NCBI GenBank assembly: GCA_964449445.1
Contig: CAYUZT010000008.1
Coordinates: 1 to 64,000 of the forward strand
Source of the DNA: JABFSS01 sp964449445
GTDB lineage: Bacteria; Patescibacteriota; Gracilibacteria; Peribacterales; Peribacteraceae
Reading direction: 5' to 3'
DNA: 64,000 bases
Below, one piece after another: positions 31,431-39,144 of the stretch. The stretch's first letter is position 1; every line of letters starts with the position of its first letter. The translations under genes were made by a program, and so were the position numbers. The notes below the pieces were generated by a model, which did not search any database, was not told the DNA's origin, and worked only from the letters and a program-made list of their open reading frames with translations.

Positions 31431-33431
31431 TTATTGTCCCATTTGCCTTAGCGCCCTCAATGCCGCCGCATTCCCGGGATCAATCTGCAGAATCGCTTCA
31501 AACTGCTCTCTCGCGCCCTCCAGATCCCCTGCCTTGTAGAGCAAAAGCGCGTAATTGATGCGCGCGGAGATGGAACGTGGAGCAAGCTGCACGGCGAATG
31601 CATACTGCTCAAACGCTCCTTCGCTATCTCCAATCGCCTCCAACGCCACGCCCAGGTTGAAGTGCGCGTCGGGAAAGAAGGGATTGATGCGAATCGCGAT
31701 GCGGTATTCCTCAATCGCTTTTTGCATATTGCCGGTGAACGCGTACGTCGCGCCCAAATTGGTGTGTGCTTCCAGATATCGCGGATAGATTCTGATCGCT
31801 TCCTGAAAATCGCGCTCCGCAGCGGCGTAATTTTTCCGCGCAAGCCACACGAGCCCGCGACCCATGAGCGCATCCTTGCTTTCGGGATTCAACGCCAAGG
31901 CCTTCTTGTACGTTTCCATCGCCTCTAGCAGCTTCCCTTGCTTGCGATAGACCGCGCCCAGATTCGCGTAGATTTTGGGGTGCTGCTTGATCGCAAGCGC
32001 CTTTTCAAACTCTCCTATCGCATCATCCAAGCGTCCCTCCAGCCGCCAGGCGTTGCCGATGTTATTATGCGCGACGTGCGACTCGGGGTAGTGCGCAAGA
32101 ACATTCGTGAGGAGCGTGTACGTCGTGCGCCAGATCTGCGACTGCCGGTACGAAAGGTAGCCGAGTAGCACGATGATGACGCAGGCAACGCCGGCAAGAA
32201 CACGCTGAAGCGACTGCCCATTGAATCGATTCTTTTGGCTTTCCTGAAGCATATTTACAAGTCCGAGAATCGCGATGAATACGCCAACGGACGGAAGGTA
32301 CGCGTAGCGATCGGAGGCAAAATAGACATCCAGATCTCCGCCTTTCGTGAAGTTGAGGAAGGTCGGTGCCAAGGTCACTAGATAGAACGCCATGCCAAAG
32401 GCGACATCACGCGTTCGTTTGAGGGAGAGAAGAATGACGAGAAAAATTCCTGACCAGACAATGATGGGAACAAAGAAATCAGGAGAGGTGATGACGACAT
32501 CCTGGTGATAGGGATAGAGGAGCGAGAAGAAATCCGGCCACACGATTTTGCGCAGGTAGAACATCGACGACTTCCCTGCCATCAGGATTTTCTCCCACGT
32601 GCTTGAGGAAGCGACCACGCTCGTCTTCCCCAGGAACCCGATGATGCCAAACAGAATGGAGAGCACGAAGAACGGGATCTTCTCCGTGAACATATCCCGG
32701 GTGAGCGTGCGTTTCTCTCGCCAGTCGAGTAAGAGGAGAATCACAGGCAGCGTCACCGCCATGATCTTGGAAAGCAGTGCGAGCGCGAAAAACCCGATGG
32801 CGGCAAAGAGGAGCCGACGAATACCTTCTTCGCGCCACTTCAGCCACATCACCAGCATCAGGAGCAGGAAGAACATGGAAAGCAGGTCTTTGCGGCCGCT
32901 CACCCACATGATCGCTTCCGTATGGAGAGGATGGATGAGGAAGACGGCACCGCAGAAAATGCCAAGCCACATCGCAGTATTCCCAGCGCAGGTCTTCGAC
33001 CTGCGGAAAAACAGAACCGCAAACCAGCCAACGAGGAGGCCATTGAACGTATGGAAGAGGAAATTCGTCAGGTGGTACTGCAACGGGTGAATTCCGCCAA
33101 TCTGGTAATCGATCTGGTACGTGAGGAAGGTGAGCGGGATGTAGAGCTCCGGGTCATAGGTCGAGAAAATGTATTTGAGCGTGGTCGGGGAGATGCTTCG
33201 GATCGCCGGATTCTCATACACGAGCATTCCGTCGTCCCAGCGGACGAAATCGCTCTGCAGAACAGCTTTCCCATACACGAGCGCTGACAGCGCAAAGAAA
33301 CATGCGATAACGAGAATGGTTGACCGACGCGAAAGTGAAGAAGGAGGCAAAAGAGGCAAGGGAGGCAAAAGAGTCAGAGGAGATTCTAGAATAGCAGTTC
33401 TCTTTTGCCTCCTTTGCCTCCTTTTTCTCAT
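31431..33431 (-). CDS. TMTC-like TPR membrane glycosyltransferase
   Basis: A protein of up to 666 aa. About 11 transmembrane helices are followed by about six TPR repeats (for example YPESHVAHNNIGNAWRLEGRL onward, with A-x-N-L-G-x-x-Y motifs). The first loop VRWDDGMLVYENPAIRS is the D-D-x-x-x-x-x-N-P signature of TMTC/DUF1736 O-mannosyltransferase-like proteins, and HPLHTEAIMWVSGRKDLLS is a second family hallmark. The start is uncertain: from ATG 33431 the first ~25 residues are encoded by repeat DNA, and an extended -10 (minus strand, 33396-33388) points to a TTG near 33368. A palindrome at 32987-33005 is inserted in frame (RRSKTCAG). Confidence 0.8.
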   Translation of the reverse strand: MRKRRQRRQKRTAILESPLTLLPPLPLLPPSSLSRRSTILVIACFFALSALVYGKAVLQSDFVRWDDGMLVYENPAIRSISPTTLKYIFSTYDPELYIPLTFLTYQIDYQIGGIHPLQYHLTNFLFHTFNGLLVGWFAVLFFRRSKTCAGNTAMWLGIFCGAVFLIHPLHTEAIMWVSGRKDLLSMFFLLLMLVMWLKWREEGIRRLLFAAIGFFALALLSKIMAVTLPVILLLLDWREKRTLTRDMFTEKIPFFVLSILFGIIGFLGKTSVVASSSTWEKILMAGKSSMFYLRKIVWPDFFSLLYPYHQDVVITSPDFFVPIIVWSGIFLVILLSLKRTRDVAFGMAFYLVTLAPTFLNFTKGGDLDVYFASDRYAYLPSVGVFIAILGLVNMLQESQKNRFNGQSLQRVLAGVACVIIVLLGYLSYRQSQIWRTTYTLLTNVLAHYPESHVAHNNIGNAWRLEGRLDDAIGEFEKALAIKQHPKIYANLGAVYRKQGKLLEAMETYKKALALNPESKDALMGRGLVWLARKNYAAAERDFQEAIRIYPRYLEAHTNLGATYAFTGNMQKAIEEYRIAIRINPFFPDAHFNLGVALEAIGDSEGAFEQYAFAVQLAPRSISARINYALLLYKAGDLEGAREQFEAILQIDPGNAAALRALRQMGQ

Positions 33432-33440
33432 TTGCCTCTT
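33336..33440. repeat. Head-to-head AGGCAAAAG / CTTTTGCCT repeat
   Basis: Units like AAGAGGCAAGGGAGGCAAAA (33351-33370) face CTCTTTTGCCTCCTTTGCCT (about 33400-33420), an imperfect hairpin of about 35 bp per arm. It overlaps the promoter and possible N-terminus of the TMTC-like gene. Same architecture as the repeat at 15637, with different unit sequence. Confidence 0.65.
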
Positions 33441-33467
33441 TCCATTCACGTCACTTTTTGCTATACT
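33439..33467 (+). promoter_or_regulatory. Extended -10 promoter TTTCCA-17-TGCTATACT
   Basis: TTTCCA (33439-33444) and extended -10 TGCTATACT (33459-33467) predict a transcript from about 33474, giving an 75-nt leader that contains a GC-rich hairpin (CCTTCGCCCTCGGGCTTCGG region) before ATG 33549. Confidence 0.5.
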
Positions 33468-33548
33468 GGTGGGTTCCAGTCGAAACACACATTCAGCCAC
33501 CTTCGCCCTCGGGCTTCGGCGGCCAAGCACAAACACCCACACACATCT

Positions 33549-33914
33549 ATGACGATCGACGCCTGCATTGCTCACGCGATCCACAGTGACCTGGATATCC
33601 TGGAAGCCCTTCCGGAAGTGGAATACGTGCCAGTGGAAGAGCTGGAAGTCTATGTGGAGAAGTTTGTGCTGACTGTGCAGGAATCGCTGAGGAATGTGAT
33701 TGTGAGCCGCGGCGAGAAGTATTTGCGCAGCAAGGATTCCGCCGGCCTGTGTGCAACATGCATTGAAGCAGGGGTAGCACTGCCCCCGGGAATGCTTTTG
33801 AAGATGTGCCAGACGATCATGAACCTGAGCCAGCTCGACGCGAAGTTCATCCTGGATACCGACGACGGCAAGAGCCTCTACTACGTGAAGCTCGATCTGA
33901 CGATGGCCGCTTAA
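33549..33914 (+). CDS. Hypothetical acidic protein
   Basis: A 121-aa soluble, acidic, mostly helical protein: DLDILEALPEVEYVPVEELEVYVEKFVLTVQ, then LRNVIVSRGEKYL, a CATCIEAG motif and MLLKMCQTIMNLSQLDAKFILDTDDG. Family unknown. Its last 4 bp overlap the end of a convergent 64-aa gene; both may be small regulators, but nothing in the sequence shows this. Confidence 0.55.
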   Translation: MTIDACIAHAIHSDLDILEALPEVEYVPVEELEVYVEKFVLTVQESLRNVIVSRGEKYLRSKDSAGLCATCIEAGVALPPGMLLKMCQTIMNLSQLDAKFILDTDDGKSLYYVKLDLTMAA

Positions 33915-34105
33915 GGCACATTCTGTTGAATCATCTGATCGACCGTCGTGAGCATTCCGCGCACAGCCGTCTTTATCGGCATTTTGTGCAGTGAGTAGGT
34001 GACTTTCCACTGGTCTTCATCCTGACGACCGAAGACAACGAACCCGGGGACACCAAGACTCTGGAGGAAGTCATTGCACAGTTTTTGGATGACGGCATCG
34101 TCCAT
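33911..34105 (-). CDS. Small hypothetical protein
   Basis: A 64-aa protein (MDDAVIQKLCNDFLQSLG...VFGRQDEDQWKVTYSLHKMPIKTAVRGMLTTVDQMI). It reads as helix, strand, strand, helix, a plausible small alpha/beta domain. The frame extends upstream through repeat DNA, so ATG 34105 is chosen. It lies downstream of rpsI on the same strand, separated by the repeat. Convergent overlap with the gene at 33549. Confidence 0.5.
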   Translation of the reverse strand: MDDAVIQKLCNDFLQSLGVPGFVVFGRQDEDQWKVTYSLHKMPIKTAVRGMLTTVDQMIQQNVP

Positions 34106-34159
34106 GGAAGAGAGGGGTAAATGACAAATGAATAATAGATGAAGAGGACCATTCCAAAT

Positions 34160-34202
34160 ACCTCGGTCCCTTTGGTCCCTTCTGTCCCATCGGTCCCTTC
34201 TT
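34160..34202. repeat. Short-period GGTCCCTT repeat after rpsI
   Basis: Five degenerate copies of TCGGTCCCTT/TTGGTCCCTT/CTGTCCCATC run from 34160 to the rpsI stop. It is the direct-repeat analogue of the short-period spacers elsewhere. Confidence 0.6.
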
Positions 34203-34604
34203 TTAACGCTTGCTGAACTGCGGTGCACGGCGTGCTCTCTTGAGACCCGGCTTCTTCCGTTCTTTGATACGCGCATCGCGACGCAGGAAGCCTGCGCGCT
34301 TCAGGTCCGGGCGGTGATCGGGATTTAGGAGGAGGAGCGCCCGGCTGATGCCGTGGCGCATGGCGTCGGACTGGCCAGCCTTGCCGCCTCCGGAGACTCG
34401 AGCCTCGATATCGACGGTGTTCTTGATGCCCGCAATCGTGAGGGGAGCAAGAGCATTTTCGATCGGGAAACCTGCGGCAAAGTACTTGTTGATCTTCATG
34501 CCGTTCACGGTCACTTCACCGGAGCCATCCTGGTACAGCTTCACGCGCGCGCGGGCAGTCTTTCGCTTTCCAAGGCCGGCGAGGTAGGAACGGGCGGAGG
34601 TCAT
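34203..34604 (-). CDS. rpsI: 30S ribosomal protein S9
   Basis: A 133-aa uS9, whose C-terminal tail reaches the P-site tRNA. GLGKRKTARARV at the N-terminus, GGGKAGQSDAMRHGISRALL in the middle and the basic end KERKKPGLKRARRAPQFSKR are canonical (the terminal SKR contacts tRNA). ATGA overlap with rplM (rplM stop over rpsI start) indicates coupling. Last gene of the ribosomal block. Confidence 0.97.
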   Translation of the reverse strand: MTSARSYLAGLGKRKTARARVKLYQDGSGEVTVNGMKINKYFAAGFPIENALAPLTIAGIKNTVDIEARVSGGGKAGQSDAMRHGISRALLLLNPDHRPDLKRAGFLRRDARIKERKKPGLKRARRAPQFSKR

Positions 34605-35032
34605 AGAGTGGAGAGGTTGAGAGGCTGGGGTTTCTGCGCGGCATACTTATGCTGAGGACCCGCACAGAGGTGCATGCGCTTGAGCATCTGCGGGCGGAGG
34701 CGATTCTTGGGGAGCATGCCGTACACGGCCATGTGGATCACATCTTCCGGGCTCTTCTCCATCATCTTGGCCAAGCTCGTGATGCTTCCAGACCCCAGGC
34801 GTCCCGTGTGGTCGAAGTACGTCTTGCGGCGGCCTTTCTCCGGCGTCACGGCAAGCTTGGCGATATTGATGATGACCACATGGTCTCCGCACAGCTGATG
34901 TGGTGAGAATGTCGGCCGATGTTTGCCACGCAGCACGTGCGCGACCTTGGAGGCGATAAAGCCGATCGTCTGGCCATCGGCATCAACGAGATGCCAGTGA
35001 GGAGCCGATACAGGGACAGTTGTCGTCTTCAT
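34601..35032 (-). CDS. rplM: 50S ribosomal protein L13
   Basis: A 143-aa uL13. WHLVDADGQTIGFIASKVAHVLRGKHRPTFSPH is the conserved N-terminal third, DHVVIINI and YFDHTGRLG follow, and VYGMLPKNRLRPQMLKRMHLCAGPQHKYAAQKP closes the protein. Three bases separate it from rplQ; ATGA overlap with rpsI. The rplM-rpsI pair fused to the alpha operon end is a common arrangement. Confidence 0.97.
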   Translation of the reverse strand: MKTTTVPVSAPHWHLVDADGQTIGFIASKVAHVLRGKHRPTFSPHQLCGDHVVIINIAKLAVTPEKGRRKTYFDHTGRLGSGSITSLAKMMEKSPEDVIHMAVYGMLPKNRLRPQMLKRMHLCAGPQHKYAAQKPQPLNLSTL

Positions 35033-35034
35033 AA

Positions 35035-35463
35035 TTATTTAGAGGATGCTGTTTTCTTTGGCATCTTTGGCTTCGTTGGCTTCTCTTCGGAAGAAGTACC
35101 AACGACAGCATCGATCAGTTCGAGTGTAACCATCTTTGCTCCATCCCCCTGTCTGAGCCCTAATGCCGTCATCCGGGTGAAGCCTGATGAGCGCTTGCTG
35201 TAACGATCCTTCAGCAGTTCCATCACTTTCCGGCACGCATTCTTATCGACGACGAACGCATTGATGGCGCGGATGGCATTGCGGGGATCCTTCGTCTTCG
35301 CCGTCGTGATGATCTTCTCCACGATCGGCTGCACGACCTCAGCGCGCTTCTTGGTCGTGCGGATGGATTCGTAGAGCAGCACAGACGTCACCAGGTTGCG
35401 CTGCATCGCCCTGCTGTAGGCAGGCTTGTGACGAAGCCGTAATCTGGAATGACGATGTCTCAT
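35035..35463 (-). CDS. rplQ: 50S ribosomal protein L17
   Basis: A 142-aa bL17. RHRHSRLRLRHKPAYSRAMQRNLVTSVLLYE and TTKKRAEVVQPIVEKIITTAK are typical, GFTRMTALGLRQGDGAKMVTLELID completes the core. A 20-residue Lys/Pro/Ser-rich C-terminal extension (KPTKPKMPKKTASSK end) is encoded by the same CTTTGGC short-period DNA that forms spacers elsewhere. Confidence 0.97.
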   Translation of the reverse strand: MRHRHSRLRLRHKPAYSRAMQRNLVTSVLLYESIRTTKKRAEVVQPIVEKIITTAKTKDPRNAIRAINAFVVDKNACRKVMELLKDRYSKRSSGFTRMTALGLRQGDGAKMVTLELIDAVVGTSSEEKPTKPKMPKKTASSK

Positions 35464-35530
35464 GAGGGAGGGTATTCCCCTCTCCCCGCGGGAGAGGGGC
35501 TAGGGGTGAGGGGCAGAAAATGAAGGCTGA
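35464..35530. repeat. Palindromic element, rpoA-rplQ junction
   Basis: CCCCTCTCC-CCGC-GGGAGAGGGG followed by CTAGGGGTGAGGGGCAGAAAA. It is one of about a dozen related elements in the ribosomal block (CCCTCTCC...GGAGAGGG then GGGTGAGGG...AAACTAAG). Confidence 0.75.
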
Positions 35531-35559
35531 AAAACAGAAGAGGATGAGAGCACGGGAGA

Positions 35560-36555
35560 CTACACTTCCACAGTATCATCGGAAAGCTTCAATCCCCGGT
35601 CGCCGAGCGTCTTTTTGACCTCATCGAGGGCTTTGGCGCCAAAGCCACGGAAGTTCTGGAGCGTTGCCTCGGTGCACTTGGTGAGCTGTTCGATACTCCC
35701 AACGCCCGCGTTGATGAGCGCATTGAGCGTGCGGGGCGAGAAGTTAAGGATTTCGATCGGCGTGTAGCTCTCTTTGACGGGAGCATGGCCGGCGTCATCC
35801 ACATGTTGAGCTGCGACGCGTGAGAAATCGGCGACGAACTCGGGCTCCACAACCTTCTTGTCGGATGCGAAGTAGACGAAGTAACTCTGGAGCAGTTGGG
35901 AGGCGAACACGACGGCCTCTTCGGCAGTCAGAGACCCATTCGTCTGCACTTCAAGCGTGAGTTTTTCAAGATCCGTCCGCTGGCCGACACGGGCGGCCTC
36001 GACGTCGAAGCGCACGCGCACGACCGGACTGTAGATGGCATCGATGTAAATGAGACCCGGCTCGTTCTGCTTCTTGTTGCGCTCCTGGGCCGACACGTAG
36101 CCCACGCCCTTCTCGACCGTCAGCTGTATCTCGACGCTCGCACCCTTCTCGAGCGTGAGGATTTCCAGATCCGGATTGAGCACCTCGATATCCGAGCTCA
36201 CCGTGAGATCCTTGGCCGTCACGGTCTTGGGGCCCTTGGCTTCCAGCGTGATGACCTCGGGATCCTTACTGTGCTTGCGCAGTTGCAGGAGCTTCAGGTT
36301 GAGCCCGACATCCAGGAACGACTCACGAACGCCCTTGAGCGACGTGTACTCGTGCTGCACGCCCGAAATGCGCATGGACGTGACTGCAGCGCCCGGGAGG
36401 CTGGAAAGCAGCACCCGGCGGATGCCGTTTCCGAGCGTCATCCCGTAGCCGGGAGGCAGCGGCCCAATGATGAAGATGACGTGGCTCGTGTCTCCTTTTT
36501 TCACGGGGTTCATCGTGAATGTAGGGAGTCCGATGTCTTCCTGGATGATGTGCAT
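35560..36555 (-). CDS. rpoA: RNA polymerase alpha subunit
   Basis: A 331-aa alpha subunit. The N-terminal dimerisation domain has PLPPGYGMTLGNGIRRVLLSSLPGAAVTSMRI (about residues 32-63) and ...HEYTSLKGVRES. The linker is followed by the alpha-CTD with PIEILNFSPRTLNALINAGVGSIEQL and NFRGFGAKALDEVKKTLGDRGL, the helix-hairpin-helix surface that contacts UP elements and activators. Normal length. It lies in the classic rpsM-rpsK-rpsD-rpoA-rplQ order. Confidence 0.98.
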   Translation of the reverse strand: MHIIQEDIGLPTFTMNPVKKGDTSHVIFIIGPLPPGYGMTLGNGIRRVLLSSLPGAAVTSMRISGVQHEYTSLKGVRESFLDVGLNLKLLQLRKHSKDPEVITLEAKGPKTVTAKDLTVSSDIEVLNPDLEILTLEKGASVEIQLTVEKGVGYVSAQERNKKQNEPGLIYIDAIYSPVVRVRFDVEAARVGQRTDLEKLTLEVQTNGSLTAEEAVVFASQLLQSYFVYFASDKKVVEPEFVADFSRVAAQHVDDAGHAPVKESYTPIEILNFSPRTLNALINAGVGSIEQLTKCTEATLQNFRGFGAKALDEVKKTLGDRGLKLSDDTVEV

Positions 36556-36600
36556 AAAAAGGAGAGGAAGAGCGGGCCTTCGGCCCGCGGTAGAAGTAGA
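36556..36600. repeat. GCGGGCCTTCGGCCCGC hairpin, rpsD-rpoA junction
   Basis: GAGCGGGCCTTCGGCCCGCG forms a strong 7-8-bp stem with a TTCG tetraloop. The same 20-mer recurs at the rpsK-rpsD junction (about 37221-37240). Confidence 0.75.
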
Positions 36601-37218
36601 TTAATTCCGGGAGTAAAACTCGATGATCTGCCGCATTTCGACGGCGCGTTCGGCATCTTCGGGAGTGGGAACCGCAGTCACCTCCACCCGCATGGCCTTG
36701 GCGTCCACCGTCAGCCACTTCGGCGGCAGGTATTTTTCGTGCGCGGCAAGAATGGGAACGAAGACCGGCGAATCCTTGGATTGCGTGCGCACGGTGATCA
36801 CCTGCCCCGGCTTCACCTGGAACGAAGGAATAGTGACGCGGACGCCGTCGACCAGGAAATGGCCATGCCCAACGAATTGGCGCGACTGGATGCGCGTCTG
36901 GGAGAACCCCGCGCGGTAGATGACGTTATCGAGCCGACGCTCGAGCATCTGCTTGAGCGCGTCGCCCGTCTGGCCCGCGACCTTCGTGGCGCTCTGGTAC
37001 ATGCGCTGGAATTGGCGCTCGGTGAGGCCATACATGTCGCGCGCCTTCTGCTTCTCCTTCAGCTGTTGTCCGTACTCGGAGAGCCTGCTCTGTTGATCAC
37101 GCGGCGACTTGCCCGGCCCATGGGGCTTGCGCTGGAGGATCTTGTCGTACTTGTCGCTGCCGTAGAGGTTCACTCCGTGGCGACGACACTTCTTTGCTTT
37201 GGGACCGTTGTACTTCAT
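36601..37218 (-). CDS. rpsD: 30S ribosomal protein S4
   Basis: A 205-aa uS4, primary 16S-binder and possible autoregulator. The N-terminus MKYNGPKAKKCRRHGVNLYG has only a single Cys (zinc-free form). RRLDNVIYRAGFSQTRIQSRQFVGHGHFLVDG (about 92-123) is the S4 RNA-binding domain. Complete. Flanked on both sides by identical GCGGGCCTTCGGCCCGC hairpins. Confidence 0.98.
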   Translation of the reverse strand: MKYNGPKAKKCRRHGVNLYGSDKYDKILQRKPHGPGKSPRDQQSRLSEYGQQLKEKQKARDMYGLTERQFQRMYQSATKVAGQTGDALKQMLERRLDNVIYRAGFSQTRIQSRQFVGHGHFLVDGVRVTIPSFQVKPGQVITVRTQSKDSPVFVPILAAHEKYLPPKWLTVDAKAMRVEVTAVPTPEDAERAVEMRQIIEFYSRN

Positions 37219-37260
37219 AGAGTTAGGAGAGCGGGCCTTCGGCCCGCGGGAAAATGAAGG
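37219..37260. repeat. GCGGGCCTTCGGCCCGC hairpin, rpsK-rpsD junction
   Basis: Second copy of the TTCG-tetraloop hairpin, in the same orientation as the one after rpsD. Together they bracket rpsD. Confidence 0.75.
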
Positions 37261-37722
37261 TTACACTCGGCGCCTACCAGGTGCCCGGCATCCGCCGTGC
37301 GCGATGGGAGTGACGTCGATGATGGCGTCAATGTTGAGACCGGCGGCCTGGAGGCCGCGGATCGATTGCTCTCTGCCCGGACCCAGACCTTTGATCTCGA
37401 CCGTGACTGTCTCAATGCCGTACGGCTTCACTTTTCCTGCAGCCGTTTCCGCTGCGACCTTGGAAGCGTAAGGAGTGGACTTGCGCGTGCCCTTGAATCC
37501 CGATGCGCCGCTGCTCGACCAACCGAGAACGTTTCCGTCGAGATCGGTGAAGGTGACGATCGTGTTGTTCTCGCCGGCATGAATACAGACGCGCGCCTTG
37601 GGGAGCGATCTCTTGATCTTCTTCTTGCGCACAGCCGGGCCTACTTCTGTAGCCGGCTTCTCGGGGTCACCCCCTGCGAGAGCCAGTTCTACTGCCGTTG
37701 GTGTCTTCTTGTCTTCAGCCAT
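37261..37722 (-). CDS. rpsK: 30S ribosomal protein S11
   Basis: A 153-aa uS11. A 35-residue Lys/Ala N-terminal extension precedes ARVCIHAGENNTIVTFTDLDGNVLGWSSSGASGFKGTRKSTPYA. LGPGREQSIRGLQAAGLNI and the C-terminal DVTPIAHGGCRAPGRRRV are conserved, although the usual P-H-N-G-C-R-P-P-K reads A-H-G-G-C-R-A-P-G here. Confidence 0.97.
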   Translation of the reverse strand: MAEDKKTPTAVELALAGGDPEKPATEVGPAVRKKKIKRSLPKARVCIHAGENNTIVTFTDLDGNVLGWSSSGASGFKGTRKSTPYASKVAAETAAGKVKPYGIETVTVEIKGLGPGREQSIRGLQAAGLNIDAIIDVTPIAHGGCRAPGRRRV

Positions 37723-37734
37723 GGTGAGGATTGA

Positions 37735-37818
37735 TCGTAGAGGGAGGGAGTTACCCTCTCCTGCGAAGCGGGAGAGGGTGGACTGCGAAGCAGTCCGGGT
37801 GAGGGCAGGAAAGAATGC
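37735..37818. repeat. Palindromic element, rpsM-rpsK junction
   Basis: CCCTCTCCTGCGAAGCGGGA followed by GAGGG, then a second palindrome GGACTGCGAAGCAGTCC and GGGTGAGGGCAGGAAA. This is the long form of the element. Confidence 0.8.
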
Positions 37819-38199
37819 TTAGGTCTTCGTGAGGACTGTTCTTCCAGAGAGTCCTGTCTTCTTCTTACCGCGCTTGGTGCGCGCGTTGCGTCGGGAGCTT
37901 TGTCCGCGGGCGGGGAGCTTGCGCCGGTGCCGATACCCGCGCCAGGTCCCGATGTCCTGCAGACGTTTGATGTCGAGGGAAACTTTGCGGCTCAGTTCGC
38001 CTTCCGTGAGCTCTTTTTCGACTCTCGACCGCAGCCGCGCCTGATCGGCTTCGCTCAGAGCATCGGCTTTCATGTTCAGATCGATACCGAGTTCGTTGAG
38101 GATCTTTTTGCTGAGCGACCGTCCGATGCCTTTGATGGACGTCATCGCGACTTCGATGCGCTTGTTACCCGGTAGGACGACGCCTGAGATACGGAGCAT
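37819..38199 (-). CDS. rpsM: 30S ribosomal protein S13
   Basis: A 126-aa uS13 contacting P-site tRNA and the intersubunit bridge. RISGVVLPGNKRIEVAMTSIKGIGRSLSKKILNELGI is the N-terminal H2TH region. DIGTWRGYRHRRKLPARGQSSRRNARTKRGKKKTG is the canonical basic tail. Confidence 0.98.
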   Translation of the reverse strand: MLRISGVVLPGNKRIEVAMTSIKGIGRSLSKKILNELGIDLNMKADALSEADQARLRSRVEKELTEGELSRKVSLDIKRLQDIGTWRGYRHRRKLPARGQSSRRNARTKRGKKKTGLSGRTVLTKT

Positions 38200-38205
38200 A
38201 AAAGC

Positions 38206-38272
38206 GGTTAGCGGTTAGTGATGAGCGGTAAGCTGCTAATCGCTAGCCGCTTATCGCTTATCGCTTGGCCGG
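38206..38272. repeat. Head-to-head AGCGGTTAG / CTTATCGCT repeat
   Basis: AGCGGTTAGCGGTTAGTGAT on the left faces CCGCTTATCGCTTATCGCTT on the right around AAGCTGCTAATCGC, forming a long imperfect hairpin between rpmJ and rpsM. Confidence 0.65.
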
Positions 38273-38299
38273 TGAAGAAGAAATGAGGAGACATAAGAG

Positions 38300-38428
38300 T
38301 TATCCTTGGCGTTGTTTATGCTTGGGATTCTTGCAAACGATCCGGCGCACGCGCTTACCGGCGCCATTCCGTCGTATGACGAGACGGCAGTTTTTGCAGA
38401 TCGGTTTGCAGGATGGTCTAACTTTCAT
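38300..38428 (-). CDS. rpmJ: 50S ribosomal protein L36
   Basis: A 42-aa bL36, read directly from the minus strand: MKVRPSCKPICKNCRLVIRR then NGAGKRVRRIVCKNPKHKQRQG. The four zinc ligands are Cys in CKPICKNC, Cys in IVCKNPKHK and its His. Its ATG overlaps the infA stop (ATGA), so the two are translationally coupled. Confidence 0.95.
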   Translation of the reverse strand: MKVRPSCKPICKNCRLVIRRNGAGKRVRRIVCKNPKHKQRQG

Positions 38429-38763
38429 GGAGCGGGGGGAGCTGAAGGAGAAGGCGAATCAGGAGATGGTGCGGATGTTGGAGGAGACGGAGGCTTGCCC
38501 GCCGTCGATACTGGAGGAGCGGAGGTGGGTGAGTTGGGAGAGAAGCGATACACAATTCTTCCCTTGCCAAGGTCGTACGGAGTCATCTCCAGCTTCACGC
38601 GGTCTCCGGGCAGAATGCGTACGCGATGAACGCGCATTCGACCTGCCAGATGGCAGAGAAGTGTGTGGCCCTCGGCTTGTTCACTCGTGACTCGGACGCG
38701 GAACGTGGCATTGGGGAAACACTCCTCAACAATGCCGGTGAGTTCGATAACGTCTTTGGACAC
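38425..38763 (-). CDS. infA: Translation initiation factor IF-1 with Pro-rich tail
   Basis: A 112-aa protein whose first ~75 residues are an S1-like OB fold: VSKDVIELTGIVEECFPNATFRVRV, GHTLLCHLAGRMRVHRVRILPGDRVKLEMTPYDLGKGRIVYR. GTG 38763 gives the normal IF-1 start; the frame could extend 20 codons to a TTG at 38823. Unusually, a tail of about 38 residues rich in Pro, Ser, Ala and Thr follows the OB fold, absent from standard about 72-aa IF-1. It is read in the same frame with no sign of frameshift. Confidence 0.92.
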   Translation of the reverse strand: MSKDVIELTGIVEECFPNATFRVRVTSEQAEGHTLLCHLAGRMRVHRVRILPGDRVKLEMTPYDLGKGRIVYRFSPNSPTSAPPVSTAGKPPSPPTSAPSPDSPSPSAPPAP

Positions 38764-38865
38764 AAGAGTGAGCGGCGGGGCGAAAGGCCGAGAGATCTTA
38801 CGGATGGAAAGAGGCTTGGACAAGGCCCAGGGATAGAGAAAACCTCAGGGGAAGGAAAATTGTAT

Positions 38866-38874
38866 TGCTATAAT
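38866..38874 (+). promoter_or_regulatory. Extended -10 TGCTATAAT facing against the operon
   Basis: TGCTATAAT on the plus strand in an AT-rich patch between map and infA points away from the ribosomal genes, toward a possible small ORF at 38945. No good -35 is seen. Confidence 0.45.
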
Positions 38875-38944
38875 ATAAATTTATTTCATAATAAACAATT
38901 AGATGAAGGAACCGCGTATCATGGCAGTAACTTTTACATTCTTA

Positions 38945-39141
38945 TGCTCGAAAAGCAGCTCGTCGTCCATCACGGTCGCGCCCCACGCTCTCCAATGCAT
39001 ACCAGCACGGAGGAACTTTCTTTCGATGAGTACCAAACGGCAATATTCCAAGATCCAAGAATCACCTCACAGAGACGCGTTGAGCAAAGCCTTTTCCATC
39101 TCTTGATGGGAAGCATTGTAGATACGGCTTTAACTCGGTGA
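38945..39141 (+). CDS. Possible small protein in map-infA gap
   Basis: A 65-aa frame (MLEKQLVVHHGRAPRSPM, then STEELSFDEYQTAIFQDPRI...) downstream of a good -10. A neighbouring frame starting at 38921 with GAAGGAA upstream reads MAVTFTFLCSK and then loses coding character. The two together could be one frameshifted gene. Family unknown; a minus-strand frame also exists. Low confidence in any specific reading. Confidence 0.25.
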
Positions 39142-39144
39142 TCA

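Noticed and set aside
34106..34276. N-terminal extension of the 64-aa protein (RDRWDRRDQRDRG)
   Set aside because: Encoded by the GGTCCCTT repeat and the rpsI end; ATG 34105 is the sensible start.
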